NCBI GenBank assembly: GCA_003218525.1
Contig: QHNU01000120.1
Coordinates: forward strand, 1 to 10,412
From: Verrucomicrobiota bacterium
GTDB taxonomy: Bacteria > Verrucomicrobiota > Verrucomicrobiia > Chthoniobacterales > UBA10450
Length of the DNA: 10,412 nucleotides
Direction of reading: 5' to 3'
In this document: piece by piece, positions 1-7,688 of the stretch
Position numbering within the stretch: the first letter of the stretch is position 1
Layout of the letters: the number at the start of each line of letters is the position of its first letter
Notes under the pieces: model-generated
The model's database searches: none
What the model was told of the DNA's origin: nothing
The model's input: the letters and a program-made list of their open reading frames with translations, nothing else
Program-made: the position numbers and the translations under genes

Positions 1-3000
1 ACGTCCAATCAAGCTCGACGGCAATCCGCTTCACCCGGCCAGCAATGGCGGCAGCGATGTGTTCGCCCAGGCCGCGATTCACGATCTTTATAATCCGGAG
101 CGGGCGCGGCGTTTTACCGAGAATGGCAAGACGACCGATTATGCCGGGTTCGAAAAATATCTGGCCGATTTGCGCGGCAAAATGCAGGCCGATGGAGGCG
201 CTGGCCTGGCGTTTCTGGTTGAGGAAACGCATTCGCCGACGCGGGAACGGCTGCGCACTGAACTCGTGAAAACGTTCCCGAAGATGCGGTGGTGTGTTTA
301 CGATCCGCTGTTGAGCGAAGCGCAAAACTTCGCTACCCAAATTAGTTTCGGCGATAATTCGCGTTTGGTCCCGCGGCTTGAACGGGCCGATGTCATTCTC
401 GCGCTCGACAGCGATTTCCTCGATTGCGGTGAAGGCGATCTCTCCTCCACCCGCGCCTTCAGTTCGCGCCGACGGGTCGAGTCGCCAAAAGACACGATGA
501 ACCGGCTCTACGTGGTAGAGAATCGCTTCACCCTGACTGGCGCGATGGCGGATCATCGGCTGCGTTTGCCGGCAAGTCAGATTCCGGCATTCGCCCACGC
601 CCTCGCGCTCAAGATTGCAATGGCGACAAAAGATCCCGGCCTCGGTTCGGTGATTGCGACGTTGCAAATGCCGGCCGGGAGTACGTCGCAATTCGACGAT
701 CAATGGCTGAGCGAGGCGGCGAACGATCTCGTTTCGAAACCTGGAGCAAGTCTGGTTCTGTCCGGTCCGAGTCAGCCAGTGGTGGTGCAGTTGCTGGCCT
801 ACGGAATCAATTCCGCACTCAAGAACGTCGGCAGCACGGTTCTTGTCCGGGAATTTCAGCGGAATCCGCGCAACAACAGCATCCTTCAACTTGCCAGTGA
901 CATCGCCGCCGGACGGATCAGGCAGCTTTTTATTCTCGGCGGCAATCCCATCTTCAACGCGCCACGCGCCATTACGATTGATCCGCAAACGAGAGCGCCG
1001 GTGGACTGGCCAGACCTGCAAAAGCGGGTGCCGGATGTGGTACGACTTGGTTATTACGAGGACGAAACTTCACCGGCATGCCGGTGGAACGTTCCGGCAG
1101 CGCATTTCCTCGAATCATGGGGCGATGCGCTCACCTCCGAAGGTCACTACCTGGCGATACAACCGATGATTCTGCCGCTTTTTGGCGGCTTGTCCGAACT
1201 CGATCTGATCAACGCAGTGCTGGGCCGTCCCAAGGTTGATGGTCCTGATCTTGTTCAGGAAACTTTTCGTGGAACCAATCCGGTCGGCAACCTGGCAACA
1301 GCGTGGTCCAAATTTTTGCGGGACGGATTCGCGCCGCATGTCCAGTTGAGAGATCGGGCGCCGACCTTCAATGGCAACACGGCCGGCGGAATCGCGCACA
1401 ATCTGTGGAACCCAACGCCAGCGCCGACCCCGCAATCGCCTGAGATCGTGCTCGTTCGCGATTACTCGATCGATGACGGCCGTTACGTCAATAACGCGTG
1501 GTTGCAGGAAATGCCGGACCCGATCACCAAGCTGACCTGGGATAACGCGGCCTTGATCAGTCCGCGCTACGCCAAAAGTTTGGCGGTCGAGACCGGCGAT
1601 CTCATCAAAATCACCATCACGCCGGTGGGCACAAAACCGGCCGCGCAACCTTCTCCAGCTCGAGCTGGGACAGCGAAACCGGTCGAAAGTGCGGGATCGC
1701 CGCTTCGCGAGCTTGTCGTCGCCGCACTCATCGCGCCGGGACACGCTGACAACTCCATCACCATTTCGCTTGGGTACGGTCGGGAGAGCCTGACCAGCAC
1801 CGGCGAGCATGTTGGGTTCAATGCTTATTTGCTGCGGACTCCGCAAAACCCGCATTTCATCGTCGCCGACGGAAAAGTAATCGAGAGCGTAAAGGTTGCG
1901 AAAGCCGGCGGTAAATATCCGCTCTCGATCACGCAGGATCATTTTAGCATCGAGGGCCGTGGATTGGTCCGGGAAGCGACGATGGAGCGTTATCGCGAGG
2001 ATAGCGACTTCGTGAAGAAGATCGCGGGCGACGATGAATTGCCGGCGAGATTGCCATCGCTTTACTCGCATCCGCCTCTGAACGGGTTGGAGCAATGGGG
2101 CATGACGGTTGATCTAAATACATGTACCGGGTGCAGCGCCTGCGTCATTGCCTGCCAAGCCGAAAACAACGTGCCGGTCGTGGGCAAACTGCAAGTGGCG
2201 CACGGCCGCTCGATGCATTGGTTGCGCATCGATCGCTACTTTGCGACGGAACGCGGCTTTGATCAGGACAAGGGGCAGATGCCGGAGGACCCGGAAATCG
2301 TCCACGAGCCGATGATGTGCCAGCATTGCGAGAACGCACCGTGCGAAACCGTTTGCCCGGTCAATGCCACGATTCACAGCCAGGATGGACTGAATGTTAT
2401 GGCTTATAACCGCTGCATCGGCACGCGCTATTGCGCGAACAATTGTCCGTTCAAAGTCCGTCGCTTTAACTACTTCGATTATAACCAGCGGCCAATCGGC
2501 AAAAAGAAAATCGCCGGCGCGTTCAACATCTATAAGGAATACTTCGCTCCGCTGACGGAGAAGGGCGCCCCTGATCCGGTCAAACTGCGCAATAATCCGA
2601 ACGTCACAGTGCGGATGCGAGGGGTGATGGAGAAATGCACGTTTTGTGTCCAGCGAATCGAAGAAGCGAAAATTTCGGCCCACGTGCACGCGAGCACATC
2701 GGCGAACACCAAGATCCCGCGCGATTCGTTCACGACCGCTTGCGCCCAGGCTTGCCCCAACGACGCGATTGTCTTCGGCGACATCAGTGATCCAGAGAGC
2801 CGGGTTTCAAAAATCAAGCAGCAGGATCGCAATTATCGGCTGCTGGAATATTTGAACGTCAACACGCGCGTGAGTTACCTGGCACGGATTCGCAATCCGA
2901 ATCCGAAGATGCCCGATGCGCGCAAAATTGGTGTGGCCAGCCCCGAGGAAAACGAGAACGCGCGACCGAAGCACCAATTTGAGCAGCATGATAAAGGAAC

Positions 3001-3025
3001 GTTGAACCCGCAGGAGAAACCGTAA
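1..3025 (+). CDS. actB: ActB, fused molybdopterin-like/iron-sulfur subunit of alternative complex III (5' partial)
   Basis: Peripheral subunit of ACIII that carries electrons from the quinol site toward the heme subunits. The gene is cut by the window edge: the frame is open from base 2 and reads RPIKLDGNPLHPASNGGSDV just before the GTG at 59. That segment is typical ActB sequence, so the GTG is not the start and the N-terminus (usually with a Tat-type signal) lies upstream. About 1007 residues are present. The first two thirds resemble a molybdopterin oxidoreductase; in known ACIII this domain holds no molybdenum cofactor. The last third is a ferredoxin domain with four Cys sets: CTGCSACVIAC (2123-2155), CQHCENAPCETVCP (2318-2359), CIGTRYCANNCP (2414-2449), and CTFC plus CAQACP (2636-2647, 2741-2758). 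The third set has Thr in place of its second Cys, the mark of a [3Fe-4S] cluster; the others should be [4Fe-4S]. A 25-residue Pro/Ala-rich loop lies at 1628-1702. It stops one base before actC. Confidence 0.96.
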   Translation, partial: RPIKLDGNPLHPASNGGSDVFAQAAIHDLYNPERARRFTENGKTTDYAGFEKYLADLRGKMQADGGAGLAFLVEETHSPTRERLRTELVKTFPKMRWCVYDPLLSEAQNFATQISFGDNSRLVPRLERADVILALDSDFLDCGEGDLSSTRAFSSRRRVESPKDTMNRLYVVENRFTLTGAMADHRLRLPASQIPAFAHALALKIAMATKDPGLGSVIATLQMPAGSTSQFDDQWLSEAANDLVSKPGASLVLSGPSQPVVVQLLAYGINSALKNVGSTVLVREFQRNPRNNSILQLASDIAAGRIRQLFILGGNPIFNAPRAITIDPQTRAPVDWPDLQKRVPDVVRLGYYEDETSPACRWNVPAAHFLESWGDALTSEGHYLAIQPMILPLFGGLSELDLINAVLGRPKVDGPDLVQETFRGTNPVGNLATAWSKFLRDGFAPHVQLRDRAPTFNGNTAGGIAHNLWNPTPAPTPQSPEIVLVRDYSIDDGRYVNNAWLQEMPDPITKLTWDNAALISPRYAKSLAVETGDLIKITITPVGTKPAAQPSPARAGTAKPVESAGSPLRELVVAALIAPGHADNSITISLGYGRESLTSTGEHVGFNAYLLRTPQNPHFIVADGKVIESVKVAKAGGKYPLSITQDHFSIEGRGLVREATMERYREDSDFVKKIAGDDELPARLPSLYSHPPLNGLEQWGMTVDLNTCTGCSACVIACQAENNVPVVGKLQVAHGRSMHWLRIDRYFATERGFDQDKGQMPEDPEIVHEPMMCQHCENAPCETVCPVNATIHSQDGLNVMAYNRCIGTRYCANNCPFKVRRFNYFDYNQRPIGKKKIAGAFNIYKEYFAPLTEKGAPDPVKLRNNPNVTVRMRGVMEKCTFCVQRIEEAKISAHVHASTSANTKIPRDSFTTACAQACPNDAIVFGDISDPESRVSKIKQQDRNYRLLEYLNVNTRVSYLARIRNPNPKMPDARKIGVASPEENENARPKHQFEQHDKGTLNPQEKP
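3012..3016 (+). promoter_or_regulatory. Ribosome binding site of actC
   Basis: AGGAG lies inside the last codons of actB, 10 bases before the GTG at 3027. It supports the GTG start of actC. The nearby ATG at 3031 is in another frame. Confidence 0.65.
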
Positions 3026-3026
3026 C

Positions 3027-4487
3027 GTGGATGGCGCGACGGCAGCACCGGAAGTGATCGCAGGGGAAGCATCGACTTCGGTCGAGCGTCCCCTTGCCCG
3101 GGTGCCGCTGGTGTTAAACAAACGAAGTTTCGGCTGGCTCACGGAACAAATTGCCGGCGCGGTCGAGGGACGGGCTCCGAGGTGGTGGTGGGTAGCCTTT
3201 GCGGTAGCGGCGATGGTCGCGGGAATCGGGCTCTTTTGTCTTGGATATCAAATTTCGACCGGTGTTGGCACATGGGGCCTGAATCATCCTGTCGGCTGGG
3301 CCTGGGACATCACCAATTTCGTTTTCTGGATCGGTATCGGACACGCCGGCACTCTCATTTCCGCGATTCTGTTCTTGCTTCGGCAGAAGTGGCGGACCTC
3401 GATCAATCGCTCGGCCGAGGCCATGACGCTGTTTGCGGTGATTTGCGCCGCAATTTTTCCGGGCGTCCACGTGGGGCGCGTGTGGATGGCTTGGTATCTC
3501 GCACCGTTGCCAAATAACTACGGTATCTGGCCGAACTTTCGCAGCCCCCTGCTTTGGGACGTCTTTGCGGTCTCGACCTATTTCACAGTTTCGGTGTTAT
3601 TCTGGTACACTGGGTTGATTCCGGATCTCGGTACCTTGCGCGATCGCGCAACGTCGAAGATCAAGAAGTTCCTCTACGGTGTCTTCGCCGTGGGCTGGCG
3701 CGGATCGAACCGCAATTGGCGCCATTATGAAATGGCGTATTTGCTTTTGGCCGGTCTTGCGACGCCCCTCGTTCTCTCCGTGCATAGCGTCGTTTCGTTC
3801 GACTTCGCTACGTCAATTTTGCCGACGTGGCATACCACGATTTTCCCGCCCTATTTCGTCGCCGGCGCGATCTTCGGCGGATTCGCCATGGTGCTGACGC
3901 TGATGTTGCCAGCGCGCGCGCTCTACAAATTGCACGACATCATTACGCCGCAGCACATCGACAAGATGGCAAAGATCATTTTGCTGACGGGTTCGATCGT
4001 TACCTACGCCTACGCGATGGAATTCTTCCTCGCCTGGTACAGCGGCAATTCCTACGAGCGCTTCGCATTTTGGAACCGCGTTCTCGGTCCCTATTGGTGG
4101 TGTTGGTGGGTGGGCATGTTGTTTTGCAATATGCTCTCGCCGCAGTTGTTCTGGTTCCGGTGGTGCCGGCGCAATGTTTTCGTCGTTTACTTCGTCTGCA
4201 TGTGCGTGAACGCCGGAATGTGGTTTGAGCGCTTCATCATTATCGTCGGCGGATTGCACCGAGATTTCCTGCCCTCTTCATGGGGCCTTTTTATTCCAAC
4301 GTGGGTCGATATCTGGACATTCATTGGCACCCTCGGAATTTTCTTATCGCTCTTTCTCTTGTTCATCCGGTTCCTGCCGATGATCGCCATGAGCGAGATT
4401 AAGATTGTCTTGCCGGAGGCGGACCCGCATCACCCGAGCCCGACCGGTCATCACCCGGTGGCGGCGGGTGGAAAGGAGCGCACGTGA
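3027..4487 (+). CDS. actC: ActC, NrfD/PsrC-family membrane subunit of alternative complex III
   Basis: Integral membrane subunit of ACIII, where quinol is thought to be bound and oxidised; electrons leave to the Fe-S clusters of ActB. It has 486 residues. The soluble N-terminal stretch (about 1-52) ends in RWWW, and multiple hydrophobic helices follow from about 53 to 450, consistent with the ten-helix fold of this family. Landmarks are WIGIGHAGTLISA (101-113), GVHVGR (146-151), NFRSPLLWDVFAVSTYF (170-186), SVHSVVSFDFA (251-261) and MEFFLAWYSGNSYE (331-344), all characteristic of ActC. The C-terminal tail (about 465-485) is His- and Pro-rich. The GTG start is chosen because a good AGGAG sits 10 bases upstream and the start lies one base after the actB stop. 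The 3' end overlaps actD by four bases (GTGA), so translation of the two is probably coupled. Confidence 0.96.
   Translation: MDGATAAPEVIAGEASTSVERPLARVPLVLNKRSFGWLTEQIAGAVEGRAPRWWWVAFAVAAMVAGIGLFCLGYQISTGVGTWGLNHPVGWAWDITNFVFWIGIGHAGTLISAILFLLRQKWRTSINRSAEAMTLFAVICAAIFPGVHVGRVWMAWYLAPLPNNYGIWPNFRSPLLWDVFAVSTYFTVSVLFWYTGLIPDLGTLRDRATSKIKKFLYGVFAVGWRGSNRNWRHYEMAYLLLAGLATPLVLSVHSVVSFDFATSILPTWHTTIFPPYFVAGAIFGGFAMVLTLMLPARALYKLHDIITPQHIDKMAKIILLTGSIVTYAYAMEFFLAWYSGNSYERFAFWNRVLGPYWWCWWVGMLFCNMLSPQLFWFRWCRRNVFVVYFVCMCVNAGMWFERFIIIVGGLHRDFLPSSWGLFIPTWVDIWTFIGTLGIFLSLFLLFIRFLPMIAMSEIKIVLPEADPHHPSPTGHHPVAAGGKERT
4472..4478 (+). promoter_or_regulatory. Ribosome binding site of actD
   Basis: AAAGGAG lies within the end of actC, five bases before the GTG at 4484. 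It is the best Shine-Dalgarno match in the window and fixes the start of actD in the GTGA overlap. Confidence 0.7.
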
Positions 4488-5038
4488 TCACGCCATCCGG
4501 TCACAAAGTCTACGCAATCGCGGCCGAGTATCCGACCGCAGCGGCTCTCTACGACGCCGCCAAACGCGTCCGCGATGCCGGATTCAAGCGCTGGGATGTT
4601 TTCTCGCCTTTTCCGATTCACGGAATGGATGACGCCATGGGGCTCGGCAAGTCATGGCTAAGCGCAGTGGTGCTCGCAGGCGGCCTGAGTGGACTGACTA
4701 CGGCATTGATTCTGGAATTTGGACCATCCTGGATCTTGTACCCGTTGATTGTACACGGAAAACCGTATGACTGGAAAACGGTGCCGGCGTTTTTCCCGAT
4801 CATGTTTGAGCTAACAATTTTGTTCTCCGCGTTCGCGGCCTTTTTCGCGGTGCTCATCATGAACGGGCTGCCGCGCTGGAACCATCCCATGTTCAATTGG
4901 GACCGGTTTACACGTGTGACTAACGACGGGTTTTTTCTCGCTATCGAAGCCCGCGACCCGCGTTTCGACCAAAACGAAACGCGCGACTTACTCGAACAAA
5001 CCGGCGGACAACACATCACCATCGTGCACGAGGACTGA
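4484..5038 (+). CDS. actD: ActD, DUF3341 membrane subunit of alternative complex III
   Basis: Small membrane subunit of ACIII belonging to the DUF3341 family; it holds no cofactor and has a structural role next to the NrfD-like subunits. The protein is 184 residues, within the usual family size. An N-terminal soluble part (1-56) with YAIAAEYPTAAALYDAAKRV and WDVFSPFPIHGMDDAMGL is the family signature. Two transmembrane helices follow at about 58-78 and 103-126. A C-terminal soluble part with FNWDRFTRVTNDGFFLAI and a short D/E-containing end completes it. It starts at GTG in a four-base overlap with actC and stops one base before actE, as expected in an act operon. Confidence 0.95.
   Translation: MITPSGHKVYAIAAEYPTAAALYDAAKRVRDAGFKRWDVFSPFPIHGMDDAMGLGKSWLSAVVLAGGLSGLTTALILEFGPSWILYPLIVHGKPYDWKTVPAFFPIMFELTILFSAFAAFFAVLIMNGLPRWNHPMFNWDRFTRVTNDGFFLAIEARDPRFDQNETRDLLEQTGGQHITIVHED
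5030..5034 (+). promoter_or_regulatory. Ribosome binding site of actE
   Basis: GAGGA in the last codons of actD, five bases before the ATG at 5040. Confidence 0.55.
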
Positions 5039-5039
5039 C

Positions 5040-5774
5040 ATGCTGCGCGGATTTCTCCTCATTTATCTGCTCACTGGAATCGTGATCGTCGCGATTTTCG
5101 GATTCCGCGGTGAACACAGCACCGGGTCGCCGATCGAAGTTTTTCCGGATATGGTGCGTCAGCAGAAAGTCCGGGCCCAGGCGCCGCTCGCTTTTTTCGC
5201 CGATGATCGCGGGCCACGCGTTCCGGTCGCAAACACGGTGCCGCTCGGTTATGAAATGCCGCGGCCGCAGCGGAACGCACCGCCGGAAGTTTCGCCCAGC
5301 GGCGCGGCGCCTGGCGATGAACTTTCGCGGCAACACCTCGGTTTTAGCGTCGGCACGGATTACTACAACACCGGCAAGATGGGGACGAACTGGGGTACCG
5401 GTTTCCCTGTTCCAGTCACAGCCGAATTAGGCCAGGAGCGCTTCAATATCACGTGCGCGATGTGTCACGGGGCAACGGCGGCTGGAAATGGGATCGCGAA
5501 ACAACACGGCCTGAACACGGTCGTTACGCTGCAAGATCAGCGGATCCGCAACATGGCGGATGGTGAGATCTTTAACACGATCACGAATGGGAAGAATACG
5601 ATGATGGCCTACGGCCCGAACATCACCGTGGCAGATCGCTGGGCCATCATCGCTTATGTGCGCGCGCTGCAGCGCAGTCAAAACGCCACCGCGGCCGATG
5701 TTCCGCCCAATCAGTTAGCGCAATTGGACAAGCCAGCCCCTGCGCCAGCGCAACCGGAGGCAACAAAAAAATGA
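5040..5774 (+). CDS. actE: ActE, monoheme cytochrome c subunit of alternative complex III
   Basis: Periplasmic c-type cytochrome that takes part in passing electrons from ACIII to the terminal acceptor. It has 244 residues with one heme c site, CAMCH (Cys139, Cys142, His143; bases 5454-5468). The distal ligand is probably Met188 in KNTMMAYGP, by comparison with the usual KNTMxxYG of the family. The N-terminus has a hydrophobic segment (about 5-22) with no cysteine, so it should be a membrane anchor or uncleaved signal rather than a lipoprotein signal. A long spacer follows (about 23-130), including LGYEMPRPQRNAPPEVSPSG and GTDYYNTGKMGTNWGTGFP. The tail after about 224 is rich in Pro and Ala. 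It starts one base after actD and overlaps actF by four bases (ATGA). Confidence 0.94.
   Translation: MLRGFLLIYLLTGIVIVAIFGFRGEHSTGSPIEVFPDMVRQQKVRAQAPLAFFADDRGPRVPVANTVPLGYEMPRPQRNAPPEVSPSGAAPGDELSRQHLGFSVGTDYYNTGKMGTNWGTGFPVPVTAELGQERFNITCAMCHGATAAGNGIAKQHGLNTVVTLQDQRIRNMADGEIFNTITNGKNTMMAYGPNITVADRWAIIAYVRALQRSQNATAADVPPNQLAQLDKPAPAPAQPEATKK
5756..5760 (+). promoter_or_regulatory. Ribosome binding site of actF
   Basis: GGAGG near the end of actE, 10 bases before the ATG at 5771 and separated from it by an A-rich run. Confidence 0.6.
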
Positions 5775-6970
5775 GCGAACGCGCGGAGATACCCACGCCC
5801 GAAGGAGAATTTTTCGAATCGACCCGCTTTGCCGGTTTGTCTTTACTGCTCGGGCTTGGCGCCATCGTCGGACTGGTCTTGTGCCTTATTGGCGGGATCA
5901 TGTCACCGCTGCAATTCAGTTATTCCTGGTTGTTCGGCTTCATTTATTTCTTCACCCTCTGCTGCGGCTGTCTGTTTTGGACAATCGTCCATCACGCCAC
6001 CGATGCGGAATGGTCGGTGGTGGTGCGGCGCCAACTCGAAAACATCGCGCTGCTGCTCCTCGCGCTCGCGATTTTCGCGATCCCAATCTTGTTGCTGAGG
6101 CATCAGCTGTTCGAGTGGATGAACATTCCGCCGGGCCGTGATTCCGCGCTCGACAGTAAGCGGCAATACCTCAATTGGCCCTTCTTCGCTTTCCGCGCGC
6201 TGCTCTATTTCGTGCTGCTTGGCGGCGTGGCGCTCTTGCTGCGCCGCCTTTCCGTAGCGCAGGATCGGGATGGCAACCCGGGTTACACTATTTGGATGCG
6301 GAAAGTCGCTTTTGCCGGTCTCCCGATCTTTGGCCTGGCGCTGACATTCTCGGCTTTCGACTGGCTAATGGGATTAAACTACCGCTGGTTCTCAACCATG
6401 TGGGGGCCGTACATTTTTGCCGGGGCAGCCGGCAGCTCGATGTCGTTGCTGGTGCTGGTGATCACGGCGCTGCGGAGCGCGGGTTACCTGCGCGGCGTCG
6501 TCACCCTGGAGCATTACCACATCATGGGGAAATGGATGTTCGCCTTCTGCGTTTTCTGGGCCTACATCGGCTTCAGCCAGTACATGTTGCAGTGGTACGC
6601 AAACATTCCGGAAGAGACGCAATATTATATCGTCCGGAACACGGAATCGTGGTGGCCGCTCAGCCTGCTGCTGGTCTTCGGAAGATTTTTCGGGCCGTTC
6701 GCCATTCTGCTGCTGCAATCGATCAAAAAAGAGCCGCACCGGCTGGCTATGATCGCAGGCTGGATCCTCCTGATGCAGGCACTCGATATGTACCTCATCG
6801 TCCTGCCTTCACTCCACGGCACGGGCGTTCGCCTCAGTATTTGGGATTTGCTCTGCCCGATTGCGATCGGATGCAGTCTCGCTTTCATTTATCTGAGGCT
6901 GGTGGGGCGAACTTCACTCTTTCCCGTGCGCGATCCACGTCTGATCGAATCGCTGCGGCTAACAAATTGA
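5771..6970 (+). CDS. actF: ActF, second NrfD-like membrane subunit of alternative complex III
   Basis: Integral membrane subunit of ACIII, a distant relative of ActC with no cofactor of its own; roles in proton transfer have been proposed for the family. It has 399 residues with about ten hydrophobic helices, at roughly 20-42, 51-72, 90-109, 137-157, 177-197, 212-232, 256-275, 295-315, 324-345 and 355-376. ActF-type segments include LTFSAFDWLMGLNYRWFSTMW (about 191-211), the LEHYHIMGKWMFAFCVFWAY stretch (246-265), and GFSQYMLQWYANIPEET (267-283). A cluster of three Cys (C64, C65, C67) lies in helix 2 and looks buried. It follows actE with an ATGA overlap and ends one base before the next gene. 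It closes the usual BCDEF order of the act operon. Confidence 0.95.
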   Translation: MSERAEIPTPEGEFFESTRFAGLSLLLGLGAIVGLVLCLIGGIMSPLQFSYSWLFGFIYFFTLCCGCLFWTIVHHATDAEWSVVVRRQLENIALLLLALAIFAIPILLLRHQLFEWMNIPPGRDSALDSKRQYLNWPFFAFRALLYFVLLGGVALLLRRLSVAQDRDGNPGYTIWMRKVAFAGLPIFGLALTFSAFDWLMGLNYRWFSTMWGPYIFAGAAGSSMSLLVLVITALRSAGYLRGVVTLEHYHIMGKWMFAFCVFWAYIGFSQYMLQWYANIPEETQYYIVRNTESWWPLSLLLVFGRFFGPFAILLLQSIKKEPHRLAMIAGWILLMQALDMYLIVLPSLHGTGVRLSIWDLLCPIAIGCSLAFIYLRLVGRTSLFPVRDPRLIESLRLTN

Positions 6971-6971
6971 T

Positions 6972-7688
6972 ATGGCTGCCCCGAGCACATCGCCGGCAAT
7001 GGATCGCACGCCCATTTCGTTCGGCGCCTGGCTCGGAATCGTGCTCCTCTTCCTTTTTTTTGGAGTCTTTGTGCTGGTGCTTATCGGCCTGTCCCCGCGC
7101 GGCAACAATTATGAAGCTAAGCGCGCAGAGCAACGCCTCGAAACACTGAAGAAAGTGCAGGCCGAAGCGAACACAGAACTCCGCTCCTATGCCTGGGTTG
7201 ATAAGAATAAAGGAGTGGTGCGCATCCCAATCGATCGTGCCATGGAGCTCACGGTAACCGCGCTCGCGCAAAAAGCCCCCGCTCCTGCTAATCCAATCGA
7301 AACTCCGGCGGCTGCTCCACAGCAATCCCCTGGTGCGTCACCCGCGGCGTCAGCATCGCCTGGCCAATCTCCCGCCCCTGCCGCCAGCCCGCAATCGCCC
7401 GCGACTCAAACCGGAGCCTCGCAACCATCCGCCACGCCAACGGCTCCGCCAGAACCGAGCGTCACGCCGAAACCAACTTCAGTGTCAGGCAAAGATTCCG
7501 AAAATCGCAACCAACCCGCGGCCGCGGCCAACCCGCCGGGCGCGCAGCCGGGTAGTCAGCCCGGTGCTTCGGCGAGTCCGATTGCGCCCCCCGCACCGCC
7601 CAGTGGACAACCAGCGGTTTCACCTTCCGGCACACCGACACAAAGTCCGCCGGGCACTCCTCTTCCCATCCCCGGAAAAACACCGTGA
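6972..7688 (+). CDS. Single-pass membrane protein with conserved YAWVDKNKG core and Pro/Ala-rich tail, linked to ACIII/oxidase genes
   Basis: Function not established. The 238-residue protein has a short N-terminal part, one transmembrane helix at about 18-40, a likely helical stretch (YEAKRAEQRLETLKKVQAEA, 47-66), and then the compact segment YAWVDKNKGVVRIPIDRAM (73-91). I recall similar segments in small proteins encoded among respiratory oxidase genes of soil bacteria, but I cannot search for them. From about residue 101 to the end the protein is low-complexity Pro/Ala/Ser/Gln/Thr (bases 7272-7685). There are no Cys residues and no heme motif. The ATG at 6972 is one base after the actF stop. 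No clear Shine-Dalgarno precedes it, and a second in-frame ATG at 6999 is possible. A comparison with the small one-helix accessory subunits of other ACIII complexes (ActG/ActH) is reasonable but is only inference from position and shape. Confidence 0.88.
   Translation: MAAPSTSPAMDRTPISFGAWLGIVLLFLFFGVFVLVLIGLSPRGNNYEAKRAEQRLETLKKVQAEANTELRSYAWVDKNKGVVRIPIDRAMELTVTALAQKAPAPANPIETPAAAPQQSPGASPAASASPGQSPAPAASPQSPATQTGASQPSATPTAPPEPSVTPKPTSVSGKDSENRNQPAAAANPPGAQPGSQPGASASPIAPPAPPSGQPAVSPSGTPTQSPPGTPLPIPGKTP
7272..7685 (+). other. Low-complexity Pro/Ala/Ser-rich coding tail
   Basis: About 138 codons at the 3' end of the one-TM protein gene encode almost only P, A, S, G, Q and T, with repeated SP, ASP and PAP patterns but no exact tandem unit. 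It should be a disordered extension. Other frames of this stretch give long Arg/Pro-rich open frames that are shadows. Confidence 0.8.

Noticed and set aside
59..61. GTG at 59 as start of the first gene
   Set aside because: The frame is open back to base 2 and that upstream stretch encodes conserved ActB residues, so the gene simply enters from outside the window.
1115..2095. 326-codon open frame on the - strand
   Set aside because: Antisense to well-conserved ActB; the product is Arg-rich without domains, a shadow of GC-rich codon use.
6960..6972. Promoter or terminator between actF and the next gene
   Set aside because: Only one base separates the genes, and neither a hairpin with a T run nor a -10/-35 pair is seen here or at any other junction.
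6175..7149. 324-codon + strand open frame overlapping actF
   Set aside because: Out of frame with actF, which has clear membrane helices and family motifs; the alternative product looks like a random Arg/Ala-rich shadow.
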